From assembly GCF_030503435.1 (NCBI RefSeq), contig NZ_JAUKPO010000014.1:1-64000 (forward strand): DNA of 64,000 nt, given 5' to 3'. The first letter of the stretch is position 1. Each line of letters starts with the position of its first letter. The stretch is from Rhodocytophaga aerolata (GTDB taxonomy: Bacteria > Bacteroidota > Bacteroidia > Cytophagales > 172606-1). A model generated the notes under the pieces. That model saw only the letters and a program-made list of their open reading frames with translations, was not told the origin of the DNA and made no database searches. Position numbers and translations under genes: made by a program. This document shows, piece by piece, positions 18,451-25,683 of this stretch.

Positions 18451-18488
18451 CAGGGACAGCCGAAAACCTGAAAACAAAGTAGGCCAAA
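18451..18488 (+). repeat. Leader element copy 1 (CAGG...CCTG...GTAGGC)
   Basis: First of four copies of a 37-38 nt element in the precursor array: CAGGGACAGCCGAAAACCTG, then AAAACAAAGTAGGCC. CAGG pairs with CCTG, and the loop GCC can pair with GGC downstream, which would give an H-type pseudoknot. It lies in the 5' leader of precursor gene 1, about 50 nt before the ATG. Confidence 0.65.
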
Positions 18489-18536
18489 ATATAACTTATA
18501 TAACAAAACAATCAAACTCTCTAAACAAGTAAAACT

Positions 18537-18695
18537 ATGAAAAAGCAAGTAAAGAAAATCACCTTAAGAACAGACAAAATAGTAAACCTGTCTAATACTC
18601 AGGCAATGAATATACAAGGCGGAAGGGCGGGAATCTGTCCAACTTCCCGCCTAAATGCCAATGGGCTTATTAGTTGCTATGATGGTCCTAAGTAA
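18537..18695 (+). CDS. Class I lanthipeptide precursor 1 (two-Cys core)
   Basis: A 52-residue peptide. The leader MKKQVKKITLRTDKIVNLSN carries the L-x-K/T-x-x-I-x-x-L pattern of Bacteroidota class I lanthipeptide leaders and ends in Gly28-Gly29, a C39-protease double-glycine site. The predicted 23-residue core begins at Arg30 and contains Cys34 and Cys47, with dehydratable Thr36, Ser37 and Ser46. It is the only one of the five with two cysteines, so up to two thioether rings are possible. The start is fixed by alignment with the four sister peptides. It is the first gene after the shared-operator promoter. Confidence 0.85.
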   Translation: MKKQVKKITLRTDKIVNLSNTQAMNIQGGRAGICPTSRLNANGLISCYDGPK

Positions 18696-18703
18696 TCGTC
18701 CAT

Positions 18704-18740
18704 CAGGGGTAGCCGAAAACCTGAGATAGAGTAGGCAAAC
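18704..18740 (+). repeat. Leader element copy 2
   Basis: CAGGGGTAGCCGAAAACCTG followed by AGATAGAGTAGGCAAAC. TCAGG/CCTGA gives a 5-bp stem here, with the same GCC/GGC pairing potential. It begins 9 nt after the stop of precursor gene 1 and precedes precursor gene 2. Confidence 0.7.
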
Positions 18741-18789
18741 AACAAATCATCTAAAACACAATCACAAACTCTATAAACAACAAAAAACT

Positions 18790-18909
18790 ATGAAAAAGCA
18801 AATTAAAAAGGTTGCTCTGAAAACAGAAAAAATTGTTAGTCTATCTACTGCACAAGCTCAAAATGTGCAAGGCGGCAGGATGCACAAACCATTCGTATTA
18901 ACTATGTGA
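18790..18909 (+). CDS. Degenerate lanthipeptide precursor-like peptide 2 (no Cys in core)
   Basis: A 39-residue peptide with an intact family leader (MKKQIKKVALKTEKIVSLST) ending in Gly28-Gly29. The core, RMHKPFVLTM, is only ten residues with one Thr and no Cys. It cannot form a thioether ring. It could be a decayed copy, a linear dehydrated product or a regulatory peptide. It was identified by its leader, as it is too short for ordinary gene calling. The leader differs from its sisters (Ile5, Val8-Ala9, Glu13), so it has diverged longer. Confidence 0.7.
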   Translation: MKKQIKKVALKTEKIVSLSTAQAQNVQGGRMHKPFVLTM

Positions 18910-18965
18910 ATAATCACCACTCTCTATTTAAACAAAATAATTCCAACTCTCTAAACAAAACAATT

Positions 18966-19109
18966 ATGAAAAAGCAAGTAAAAAAAATCACATTAAAAAC
19001 TGACAAAATTGTCAACCTGTCTACCACGCAAGCTCAGAACGTTGTAGCTGGTGCCAGACCTTCTGGTAACACTACTGAGTGGGTAAACACAAGACCAACC
19101 TGCTTGTAA
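18966..19109 (+). CDS. Class I lanthipeptide precursor 3
   Basis: A 47-residue peptide. The leader is almost identical to peptides 1, 4 and 5 and ends Ala28-Gly29-Ala30, so cleavage would follow AG or GA and not GG. The core RPSGNTTEWVNTRPTCL has one Cys (Cys46) near the end and dehydratable Ser33, Thr36, Thr37, Thr42 and Thr45, allowing one ring. It pairs with peptide 4 in core sequence. The frame is open to a GTG at 18906; the ATG at 18966 is chosen because the leader begins there in all copies. The leader element is absent here, though the nearer AACTCTCTAAACAA segment is kept. Confidence 0.85.
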   Translation: MKKQVKKITLKTDKIVNLSTTQAQNVVAGARPSGNTTEWVNTRPTCL

Positions 19110-19133
19110 AAACCAATGACTGTAATCAGTCAT

Positions 19134-19171
19134 CAGGGGTAGCCCAAAACCTGACAACAGAGTAGGCAAAC
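19134..19171 (+). repeat. Leader element copy 3
   Basis: CAGGGGTAGCCCAAAACCTG followed by ACAACAGAGTAGGCAAAC. Nearly identical to copy 2, with one base change in the loop (GCCC for GCCG). It lies between precursor genes 3 and 4. Confidence 0.7.
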
Positions 19172-19225
19172 TTTTAAATCATTCAAAACAAAACAATCAC
19201 AAACCCCTTTAAAACAACAATAATT

Positions 19226-19375
19226 ATGAAAAAGCAAGTAAAAAGAATCACTTTAAAGACTGATAAAATTGTAAATCTGTCTAATACACAAGCTCAGCAA
19301 GTAGTAGCCGGTGCTAGACCTTCCGGTAGCGGTAATACTACTAAGTGGGAAAACGGAATTCCTACCTGCCTGTAA
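19226..19375 (+). CDS. Class I lanthipeptide precursor 4
   Basis: A 49-residue peptide with the family leader (MKKQVKRITLKTDKIVNLSN) and an Ala-Gly-Ala cleavage region at 28-30. The core RPSGSGNTTKWENGIPTCL is a variant of peptide 3: a two-residue SG insertion, and conserved NTT, Trp41 and a PTCL end with Cys48. Ser33, Ser35, Thr38, Thr39 and Thr47 could be dehydrated. Peptides 3 and 4 may act as a related pair or be recent duplicates. It lies beyond the reach of conventional length cut-offs and was found from the repeated leader. Confidence 0.85.
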   Translation: MKKQVKRITLKTDKIVNLSNTQAQQVVAGARPSGSGNTTKWENGIPTCL

Positions 19376-19383
19376 TCAATTAT

Positions 19384-19420
19384 CAGGGGAAGCCGAAAAC
19401 CTGCAACAGAGTAGGCAAAT
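19384..19420 (+). repeat. Leader element copy 4, orphan
   Basis: CAGGGGAAGCCGAAAACCTG followed by CAACAGAGTAGGCAAAT. It is not followed by a precursor gene: the next one starts 428 bp away and has its own promoter in between. This copy probably marks a lost precursor or the point where the second promoter block was inserted. Confidence 0.7.
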
Positions 19421-19599
19421 CTTAAATTATCTATTGCCACTGTACATACCTTCTAGGTAAGATGGATTCTTTCTCCAGTAGCAACGTTCAATAGTGTATG
19501 ACCAGAATCTTTGCTTGTTCTGGACTATATAATAACCGGACGGCTGATTACCTGTAAAAGTGCCTTTTTGGTGAAATTTAGGATGTTTTTTGGGCCCAT

Positions 19600-19681
19600 G
19601 TTCACCTTTTGCTACACACTTTTAGGCACAGTTCAATGTTTGTATACCCTTATTTTCCCGCTGTTCACCGTTTGTATACGC
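19600..19681 (+). promoter_or_regulatory. Triple operator-like repeat upstream of precursor gene 5
   Basis: Direct repeats start at 19600 (GTTCACCTTTTGCTACAC), 19631 (GTTCAATGTTTGTATACCC) and 19663 (GTTCACCGTTTGTATACGC), 31 and 32 bp apart. They match the array at 18298-18380 in order, spacing and distance to the promoter. Similarity continues some 45 bp further upstream and into the promoter, so the whole block is a duplication of about 175 bp. Confidence 0.78.
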
Positions 19682-19688
19682 CCAAAAA

Positions 19689-19720
19689 TTGACTTGGGGC
19701 CGGGTAGTGTAGTATGTTTG
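19689..19720 (+). promoter_or_regulatory. Promoter of precursor gene 5 and probably of lanB-lanT-hlyD
   Basis: TTGAC at 19689 and TATGTTTG at 19713, with the same spacing as at 18389/18413. No other promoter is evident before lanB at 20252, so the enzyme and transporter genes are probably read from here through the hairpin at 20140-20179. Confidence 0.75.
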
Positions 19721-19847
19721 TTTCATCAGAACGGCAACAAACAAAAGGAATTTGATAGTAGATTACTGGCAACAAACATTTAGGATAGTCCACTTACCTT
19801 CAAAAACAAACCATCTAAAACAAATACTCTTTAAACGAGCAATAACT

Positions 19848-19991
19848 ATGAAAAAACAAGTAAAAAAAATCACCTTGAAAACAGATAAAATAGTAAACTT
19901 AACAAAAAGCCAGAGCCAGCAAGTGGCAGCCGGACGCTCCATTATCACTGGCTTCCTTTTGTGCGAGATTCTGACAACAAAAACTATCTAA
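19848..19991 (+). CDS. Class I lanthipeptide precursor 5
   Basis: A 47-residue peptide. The leader (MKKQVKKITLKTDKIVNLTK) is that of the family, and the cleavage region is Ala28-Gly29. The core RSIITGFLLCEILTTKTI is hydrophobic with a single central Cys39 and possible dehydration sites at Ser31, Thr34, Thr43, Thr44 and Thr46. It is unrelated in core sequence to peptides 1-4. The frame is open upstream to 19752, but the ATG at 19848 matches its sisters. It has its own operator-promoter block and is the precursor closest to the processing genes. Confidence 0.85.
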   Translation: MKKQVKKITLKTDKIVNLTKSQSQQVAAGRSIITGFLLCEILTTKTI

Positions 19992-20139
19992 TACCCAACT
20001 AATATAACCTACCTGCCCACAGGTATAGTACTCGTCCGGAGCATCAGCAAAAGCTATCCATTATCAACCTCAGACGAGCCAACACTTTCTTATTCCAATA
20101 ACATTACGATAATTTAATAAGGTACGATGCACCAAACAT

Positions 20140-20179
20140 CAGCGGAGGCGGAGCTGTGTCCGTTGACCACGCCCCGCTG
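20140..20179 (+). terminator. Hairpin between precursor 5 and lanB (possible attenuator)
   Basis: CAGCGGAGGCG (20140-20150) pairs imperfectly with CGCCCCGCTG (20170-20179), followed by CTGTTTTATTT. A GC-rich stem with a short, interrupted T tail would terminate only some transcripts. That would give more precursor than enzyme mRNA. The role is inferred from structure and place. Confidence 0.55.
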
Positions 20180-20251
20180 CTGTTTTATTTGCCGTATCGC
20201 TGCCTTCCAGTAAAAATTTGAATTCTGCGTACCTGTATCACATCGAACCTT

Positions 20252-23200
20252 ATGAAAACGACATCTTTTGAACAAGCCTTTGTGCGCGTTCCCCTGGCTG
20301 GCTACTCAGCCATTGAAAATCTTACCTGGGCTACTTTATCGGCACAGCTACAAGACCCGGCTTTTTTAGAAGCCTTATTTATAGCTTCTCCTTCTCTCTA
20401 TGAGGAGGCAATTAAACTGGATCTGATTAAAGAGCCAGACGAGAAAAACCGCAAGGTAATTTACTCTTTAATCAAATACTTATCCCGCTATGCCACTCGT
20501 TGTACCCCTTTTGGCTTGTTTAGCGGGTTCTCAACCTTACCCATTGATACGAATTCTACACATGTAACAGTAAAAACCGAAGACCAGGTACGCAAAGTAA
20601 TCCGTCTGGATATGAACTACCTTTGTGCATTAGCCCAAGACCTGGAGAAGCATCCGGCAGTAAAACCTTATCTGCACTTTTACCCTAATTCCAGTCTCTA
20701 TGAGATTAACGGGCAGTACCGCTATGTAGCGTATCAGTATAATGCGGCCAATATGCGTGTTCACCACCTGAGCAGCGCAGAAAAAACACCCTATCTGGAA
20801 ACCTTATTTGAAAAAGCACATGCTGGCGCACGTATCAGTGAGCTGGAGGCTATTCTGGTAGGCGAAGAAGTAACTAATGAAGAATCCCAGGAGTTTGTAG
20901 CCCAGGTACTCGATTCCCAATTGCTAGTGAGTGAACTGGAACCTTCGTTGACCGGAGAAGATTTCCTGCTGCAAATTATAACAACGTTAGAAAAGGTACA
21001 GGCACAGTTTCCTTCCGTAGAACTGGAGTTCATTATTGGATTGCTTAGCGAAGTAAAAGCGGATTTAAAACGCCTGGAAACGGAAGGCCAGACCCACAGC
21101 ACCGGAAAATTTATAGCTATAGAACAAAAACTGGCTGCACTGCCAACACCCATTAACCGCAAAGCCCTCTTTCAGATAGATACATACCTGCCGGAAACCA
21201 ACGGCAGTTTGAATAAAGGCCTCATTAATAAGCTCATTGCCAAGATTCCGGCTCTCCTCAAGTTAACTCCTCATGGCGAAGGAATCTTAGGCGATTTTAA
21301 AAATAAATTCACGCAAAAATACGAAGACGAAGAAGTGCCGCTGGTAGTAGCCTTAGACCCTGAATTGGGTGTAGGCTTCCCGGCCGGAGGAGAGAAAGCA
21401 GATCTTTCACCTCTGGTGGAAGGTGTACCCATGGGAAGTGAGGGAGCCAGAAGCAGGTCTTTGACCATTCCTAAAGAACACGAATTTATTGTGCAGAAAG
21501 TGGCCGAGGCGCAGTTAAGCCGCCAGTTCCAGATTACTCTTTCCGAAGAAGACCTACGCGGCATAGATACGGTTGAACAAAACCTGCCGCTGACTAATAC
21601 GGCTATGTTTTCGGTACTGCGTGAAGGAGGAAAAGAATACATCGTACTGGATACCTTTGGCGGCACTACCGGCACCTTTTTGCTCGGCCGATTTGGCCAC
21701 ACAGATCCTTCCGTGCTGAACCTCTTAAAAGATATCAGCCGCGCCGAAGATGAAGCCATGCCTGAAGCTATTTTGGCAGACATTGTACACCTGCCAGAAG
21801 CCCGCACCGGCAATGTGATTATCCGCCCGGCATTGAAAAACTATCAAATCCCTTATCTGGGTAAAGCCTCTGTTGACCGGAAACACCAGATTCCTCTGAC
21901 TGATCTTTTTATCAGTGTCCGCGGCAACCGCATTATTCTGCGGTCTAAATCCTTAAACAAGGTAATTATACCGCGTCTTTCCAACGCCCATAATTTCTCT
22001 AATCCAGATTCACTGGATGTCTACCACTTTTTGTGTGCTCTGCAGTCTCAGGGAGTGCGTACCAGCCTCAGTGGCGTAGTGAGTAGCTTTAGTTCCCTAT
22101 TTGTATTTACACCTCGTATTGTGCTCGACAATATTATTCTGGCTGAAGCCCAGTGGAATTGCCGGGCCGGACAACTGAAAGAAGTAGTAGCTGCGGCAAA
22201 AAAAGGAGAATGGACAGCCCTGAAAGTGCAAATAGACCAGTGGCGGCAAAAATACGGGATTCCACAGCACATCTGCTTAGTAGATTTCGACAATGAGTTA
22301 TATATCGATTTAGAAAACCAGTGGCTAGCCCAAACTTTCGTTCAGGAAATAAAAGCAAGGGAGATATTTACAATTAAAGAATACTTATTCCATCCTGGTA
22401 ATGCGGTTGTGGAATCACAAAAAAGTAAGCATAGCAACCAGTTTGTGGTAGCTTTTCAAAATCAGCCTTCAACGGCAGCACAGTCAGTACAACGCAGCAC
22501 AGCTTCAACTACTTCCCAGCAAGCAATAGCCCGTAAGTTTTTCTCCGGCTCCGAGTGGCTGTATTATAAAGTATACACTGGCGTTAAAACCGCAGATAAC
22601 CTGCTAACTGAAGTGCTTTATCCGCTTACCGAGCATTTCAAAGCCAAAGGATGGATAGATAAATTCTTCTTTATCCGCTATGCTGATCCTTCACAGCACT
22701 TCCGTTTCCGCTTCCACCTGACACATCCCAAATATACTGGCAAAGTAATCGGAGAATTGCACAAGCATTTGTCGCCTTACCTGGATAGCAAAGCCGTTAC
22801 AGCTATTGTGAATGATACCTATAACCGCGAACTGGAACGTTACGGCAGTAATTCCATAGATGCGGTGGAAGAGTATTTCCATACCGATAGCCAAATGATT
22901 TTGCAGTTTTTAAGTATGATTGAAGGGACCGAAGGGGAGGAGTGCCGCTGGCGCTTCGGCATGCAAATGCTCAATGATTTACTCAACCTGTTTGGCTTTG
23001 ATCTGAAACAGAAATTAGACTTTACAGAGCTAAATGCCATGTATTTCGGCAAAGAGTTTGGCTACAATCAGGACTTGAAAAAGAATCTGGATGCCAGATA
23101 TAAAGAAATTGAAGCAGCTATGGTGGAGCTCTTCGCAGAAGCAAATGAAGAACATACCTTCTTCTACCAGTTGAGCCATCAGCGCAGCAACCAGTTTGTG

Positions 23201-23428
23201 GATTTTGCCCAGAAGATACAAGCTCTGTCTGCCATGGGAGAGCTACAGATCTCTGTTCAAAGTCTGTTAGGAAGCCTCATTCATATGAATGTCAACCGCT
23301 TGTTCCGCAGCCGTCAGCGGTTTGTAGAGTACTCCCTCTATTATCACCTAAGCAAGTATTACCGCATCCAGTATGGCCGCACGGTATTAGCAGGAAAGAA
23401 AGGTCAACCTCAACTAGCCACTGCTTAA
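20252..23428 (+). CDS. lanB: Class I lanthipeptide dehydratase LanB, full length
   Basis: 1058 residues. LanB uses glutamyl-tRNA to glutamylate Ser/Thr in the core and then eliminates glutamate to make Dha/Dhb. Residues about 1-740 match the glutamylation (Lant_dehydr_N) domain, including RYATRCTPFGLFSGF near residue 80, the class signature. A Ser/Thr/Gln-rich linker near 745-765 leads to the elimination (thiopeptide-type) domain, about 768-1050, with FIRYADPSQHFRFR at 807-820. Both domains are in one chain, unlike the split dehydratase described for pinensins. It is the first gene of a tight lanB-lanT-hlyD operon (13-bp and 4-bp gaps). Confidence 0.93.
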   Translation: MKTTSFEQAFVRVPLAGYSAIENLTWATLSAQLQDPAFLEALFIASPSLYEEAIKLDLIKEPDEKNRKVIYSLIKYLSRYATRCTPFGLFSGFSTLPIDTNSTHVTVKTEDQVRKVIRLDMNYLCALAQDLEKHPAVKPYLHFYPNSSLYEINGQYRYVAYQYNAANMRVHHLSSAEKTPYLETLFEKAHAGARISELEAILVGEEVTNEESQEFVAQVLDSQLLVSELEPSLTGEDFLLQIITTLEKVQAQFPSVELEFIIGLLSEVKADLKRLETEGQTHSTGKFIAIEQKLAALPTPINRKALFQIDTYLPETNGSLNKGLINKLIAKIPALLKLTPHGEGILGDFKNKFTQKYEDEEVPLVVALDPELGVGFPAGGEKADLSPLVEGVPMGSEGARSRSLTIPKEHEFIVQKVAEAQLSRQFQITLSEEDLRGIDTVEQNLPLTNTAMFSVLREGGKEYIVLDTFGGTTGTFLLGRFGHTDPSVLNLLKDISRAEDEAMPEAILADIVHLPEARTGNVIIRPALKNYQIPYLGKASVDRKHQIPLTDLFISVRGNRIILRSKSLNKVIIPRLSNAHNFSNPDSLDVYHFLCALQSQGVRTSLSGVVSSFSSLFVFTPRIVLDNIILAEAQWNCRAGQLKEVVAAAKKGEWTALKVQIDQWRQKYGIPQHICLVDFDNELYIDLENQWLAQTFVQEIKAREIFTIKEYLFHPGNAVVESQKSKHSNQFVVAFQNQPSTAAQSVQRSTASTTSQQAIARKFFSGSEWLYYKVYTGVKTADNLLTEVLYPLTEHFKAKGWIDKFFFIRYADPSQHFRFRFHLTHPKYTGKVIGELHKHLSPYLDSKAVTAIVNDTYNRELERYGSNSIDAVEEYFHTDSQMILQFLSMIEGTEGEECRWRFGMQMLNDLLNLFGFDLKQKLDFTELNAMYFGKEFGYNQDLKKNLDARYKEIEAAMVELFAEANEEHTFFYQLSHQRSNQFVDFAQKIQALSAMGELQISVQSLLGSLIHMNVNRLFRSRQRFVEYSLYYHLSKYYRIQYGRTVLAGKKGQPQLATA

Positions 23429-23441
23429 ATTCCCGGAAGCC

Positions 23442-25679
23442 ATGACCAATTTTCTTAAAACCATTACTGGTGGGAAGATGAGCCCCTATGCGCTCGTAGA
23501 TACCTTTCCGCACATCAGCCAAGGTGCTTCCATGGACTGCGGCCCTACCAGCCTTGCGATGATCTTCCGCTACTACGGAGCAGAGAATACACAGTACCTG
23601 CTCACCAGGCTCAGCGAAGTAACTACGGAAGGTACCAGTTTATACGACTTGATGTCCGTAGCCGAGAGCTTTGGTTTTAAAGCAGAAGGCTACGAACTGG
23701 ATTATGAATACCTGCAAAAGATTCAATTGCCTTGCATTGCTCATTACGACGGACAGCATTTCGTAGTCGTGTACGAAGCCACCGACAGCTATGTACGCGT
23801 GGCTGATCCGGCCTTTGGCAAGGCCCGTTACACCCGCGAGCAGTTTACCAATAAGTGGAGCGGCGTAGTGCTGGAACTCAAACCTACCGACAAGTTCAAA
23901 GAAAATACAGAGCTGAAAGAAGCAGTAGCCAAACACAAAGAGGAGAAACAGTCTATTTTCAGGCAACTATACTTGCCCATTATCAAGGAAAATAAAAAGG
24001 TACTTCTCGAAATTGCCCTTTTCTCACTGTTGCTGGAACTAGTAGGTCTGGTATTACCGCTGTTCACACAGACCATGCTCGACAATGTGCTCATTAACCA
24101 GAACAAGAAGCTGCTGGTAGGTATTTTGGTAGGCTTGATGCTGGTATTTGTAGTGCAAGTGGTGCTCACCTACACCCGCAGCATGCTGATGGTGCATTAC
24201 CGCTTTCGGTTTGAGATGGACTTTATGAGTAAGTTCTTTGAGCGGTTCATTTCCCTGAAGCAGAAATATTACGATAACCGCAAGCGGGAAGAATTTATGT
24301 CCCGCTTTCAGGAAGGGGTAGGTATCCGGCAATTAACCAATCCGGTAATTATCCAGAACTTTCTGGATGTATTGTTCATGATGGTGTACTTTCCGGTGCT
24401 CATCTGGTTTAACAGTGCCTTGGGCTTTGTGGCGCTGGGCTGCTTTTTAGCTTACTGCCTTACTACAGTCTATTTCATTCCTATCGTTAAAAACCTGCGG
24501 TCCAAAGTCTATCACAAAAACCAGGCATCTCTGGGAGGCTTTCTGGATGCCCTGTTGGGTATCAAAACCGTAAAACTACTTTCCTTAGAAAAATATAAAT
24601 TGTCCCGCTGGAAGCATATTCATCGAGAGTCCATTAACTCGGTAATGGACGATGAGCAGAAGCAAATCCTGATTAATTCTGTACAACGGCTCATTTTTAT
24701 CTTTTCCCAGGTAGCCATCTACTGGCTGGGTGCCTACCAGGTATTTACCTCTCAGCTGAGCATTGGCCAGTACATGGCTTTTACCTCCATCTTTATGACA
24801 GTGATGAACTCTGTGAACAGTGTGAGTATGCTCTGGATGATGGTGACGCAGCTAAGTGTGAGTTTTGAAAAAGTAAATGAAATTTTCCTGGAAGAGAAGG
24901 AAGAGACAGATGTACAGGGGAAATCACACCGCTTTTCTGATGAAGTAATCCGCTTTGAGAATGTTTCTTTCAAATACAATAAAAAAGACGAAAAGTATAT
25001 CCTGAAAAATTTGAACTGCCAAATACGCAAAGGCGAACGCATTGGTATTGTAGGCCGTAACGGAGCCGGAAAATCTACCTTTGTTAAACTGCTTATGAAC
25101 CTGTATCCGGATTACGACGGCAATATTTGGTGCGATGGTACAGAATTGCGGCAGGTACATCCCAAGGTCTTGCGCAAGCATATACATATGTTTCCGCAGG
25201 AAACCTACATTTTCAATGACACTATCAAGGAAAATATCCGCTGCGCTAACCTGTCAGCCAGCACCGAACAAATTGTAGAGGCAGCCCAACTAGCCGACTT
25301 GCACGACTTTGTAAAAGCGAATCATCTGGGCTATAACCATATGGTGGGCAATTTTGGTAGTAATCTGTCTGGTGGGCAAGTACTGAAAATTGGCTTTGCC
25401 CGCTTGTTTGTTACCAGTCCTGAGCCAGATGTAATTATTCTGGATGAAGCCAGTAGTGCCCTGGATGTGGAAACTGAGAAAAAAATCCTGGAGAATATCT
25501 ATGAACGGTATGCTGGCAAAACCATCATTTCTATTGCCCACCGCTTACATACGCTTAAGAATGCCGACCGTATCCTGGTGTTTGACCAGGGAACCATTGC
25601 TGAGCAAGGCAAACACCAGAGCCTGTTAGCACAAAAGGGCATCTATTATGATTTCATGAAAACCTATGTAGACTATTAA
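23442..25679 (+). CDS. lanT: Peptidase C39-containing ABC transporter (LanT), leader-cleaving exporter
   Basis: 745 residues. Residues about 20-140 form a C39 cysteine protease: Cys33 in SMDCGPTSL, His106 in GQHFVVV and Asp122 in ADPAFG, with Gln27 for the oxyanion hole. This domain cuts double-glycine leaders, matching the GG/AG ends of the precursors. A six-helix membrane domain follows (about 165-450), then the ATPase: Walker A GRNGAGKST, signature LSGGQ, Walker B VIILDEASSALD and H-loop SIAHRL. It should cut and export the modified peptides. No separate leader protease gene is seen. It lies 13 bp after lanB and 4 bp before hlyD. Confidence 0.95.
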   Translation: MTNFLKTITGGKMSPYALVDTFPHISQGASMDCGPTSLAMIFRYYGAENTQYLLTRLSEVTTEGTSLYDLMSVAESFGFKAEGYELDYEYLQKIQLPCIAHYDGQHFVVVYEATDSYVRVADPAFGKARYTREQFTNKWSGVVLELKPTDKFKENTELKEAVAKHKEEKQSIFRQLYLPIIKENKKVLLEIALFSLLLELVGLVLPLFTQTMLDNVLINQNKKLLVGILVGLMLVFVVQVVLTYTRSMLMVHYRFRFEMDFMSKFFERFISLKQKYYDNRKREEFMSRFQEGVGIRQLTNPVIIQNFLDVLFMMVYFPVLIWFNSALGFVALGCFLAYCLTTVYFIPIVKNLRSKVYHKNQASLGGFLDALLGIKTVKLLSLEKYKLSRWKHIHRESINSVMDDEQKQILINSVQRLIFIFSQVAIYWLGAYQVFTSQLSIGQYMAFTSIFMTVMNSVNSVSMLWMMVTQLSVSFEKVNEIFLEEKEETDVQGKSHRFSDEVIRFENVSFKYNKKDEKYILKNLNCQIRKGERIGIVGRNGAGKSTFVKLLMNLYPDYDGNIWCDGTELRQVHPKVLRKHIHMFPQETYIFNDTIKENIRCANLSASTEQIVEAAQLADLHDFVKANHLGYNHMVGNFGSNLSGGQVLKIGFARLFVTSPEPDVIILDEASSALDVETEKKILENIYERYAGKTIISIAHRLHTLKNADRILVFDQGTIAEQGKHQSLLAQKGIYYDFMKTYVDY

Positions 25680-25683
25680 CCCT

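Noticed and set aside
18451-18740. TPP or cobalamin riboswitch
   Set aside because: Some words resemble parts of these (CCTGA, GTAGG), but the core CTGAGA of TPP and the B12 box are absent and the element is too short.
18451-19420. CRISPR array in the precursor region
   Set aside because: The four repeats are 250-430 bp apart with genes between them, not short spacers, and no cas genes are present.
19511-19783. 90-codon open frame across the second promoter block
   Set aside because: It covers the three operator repeats and the promoter, which explain the sequence better.
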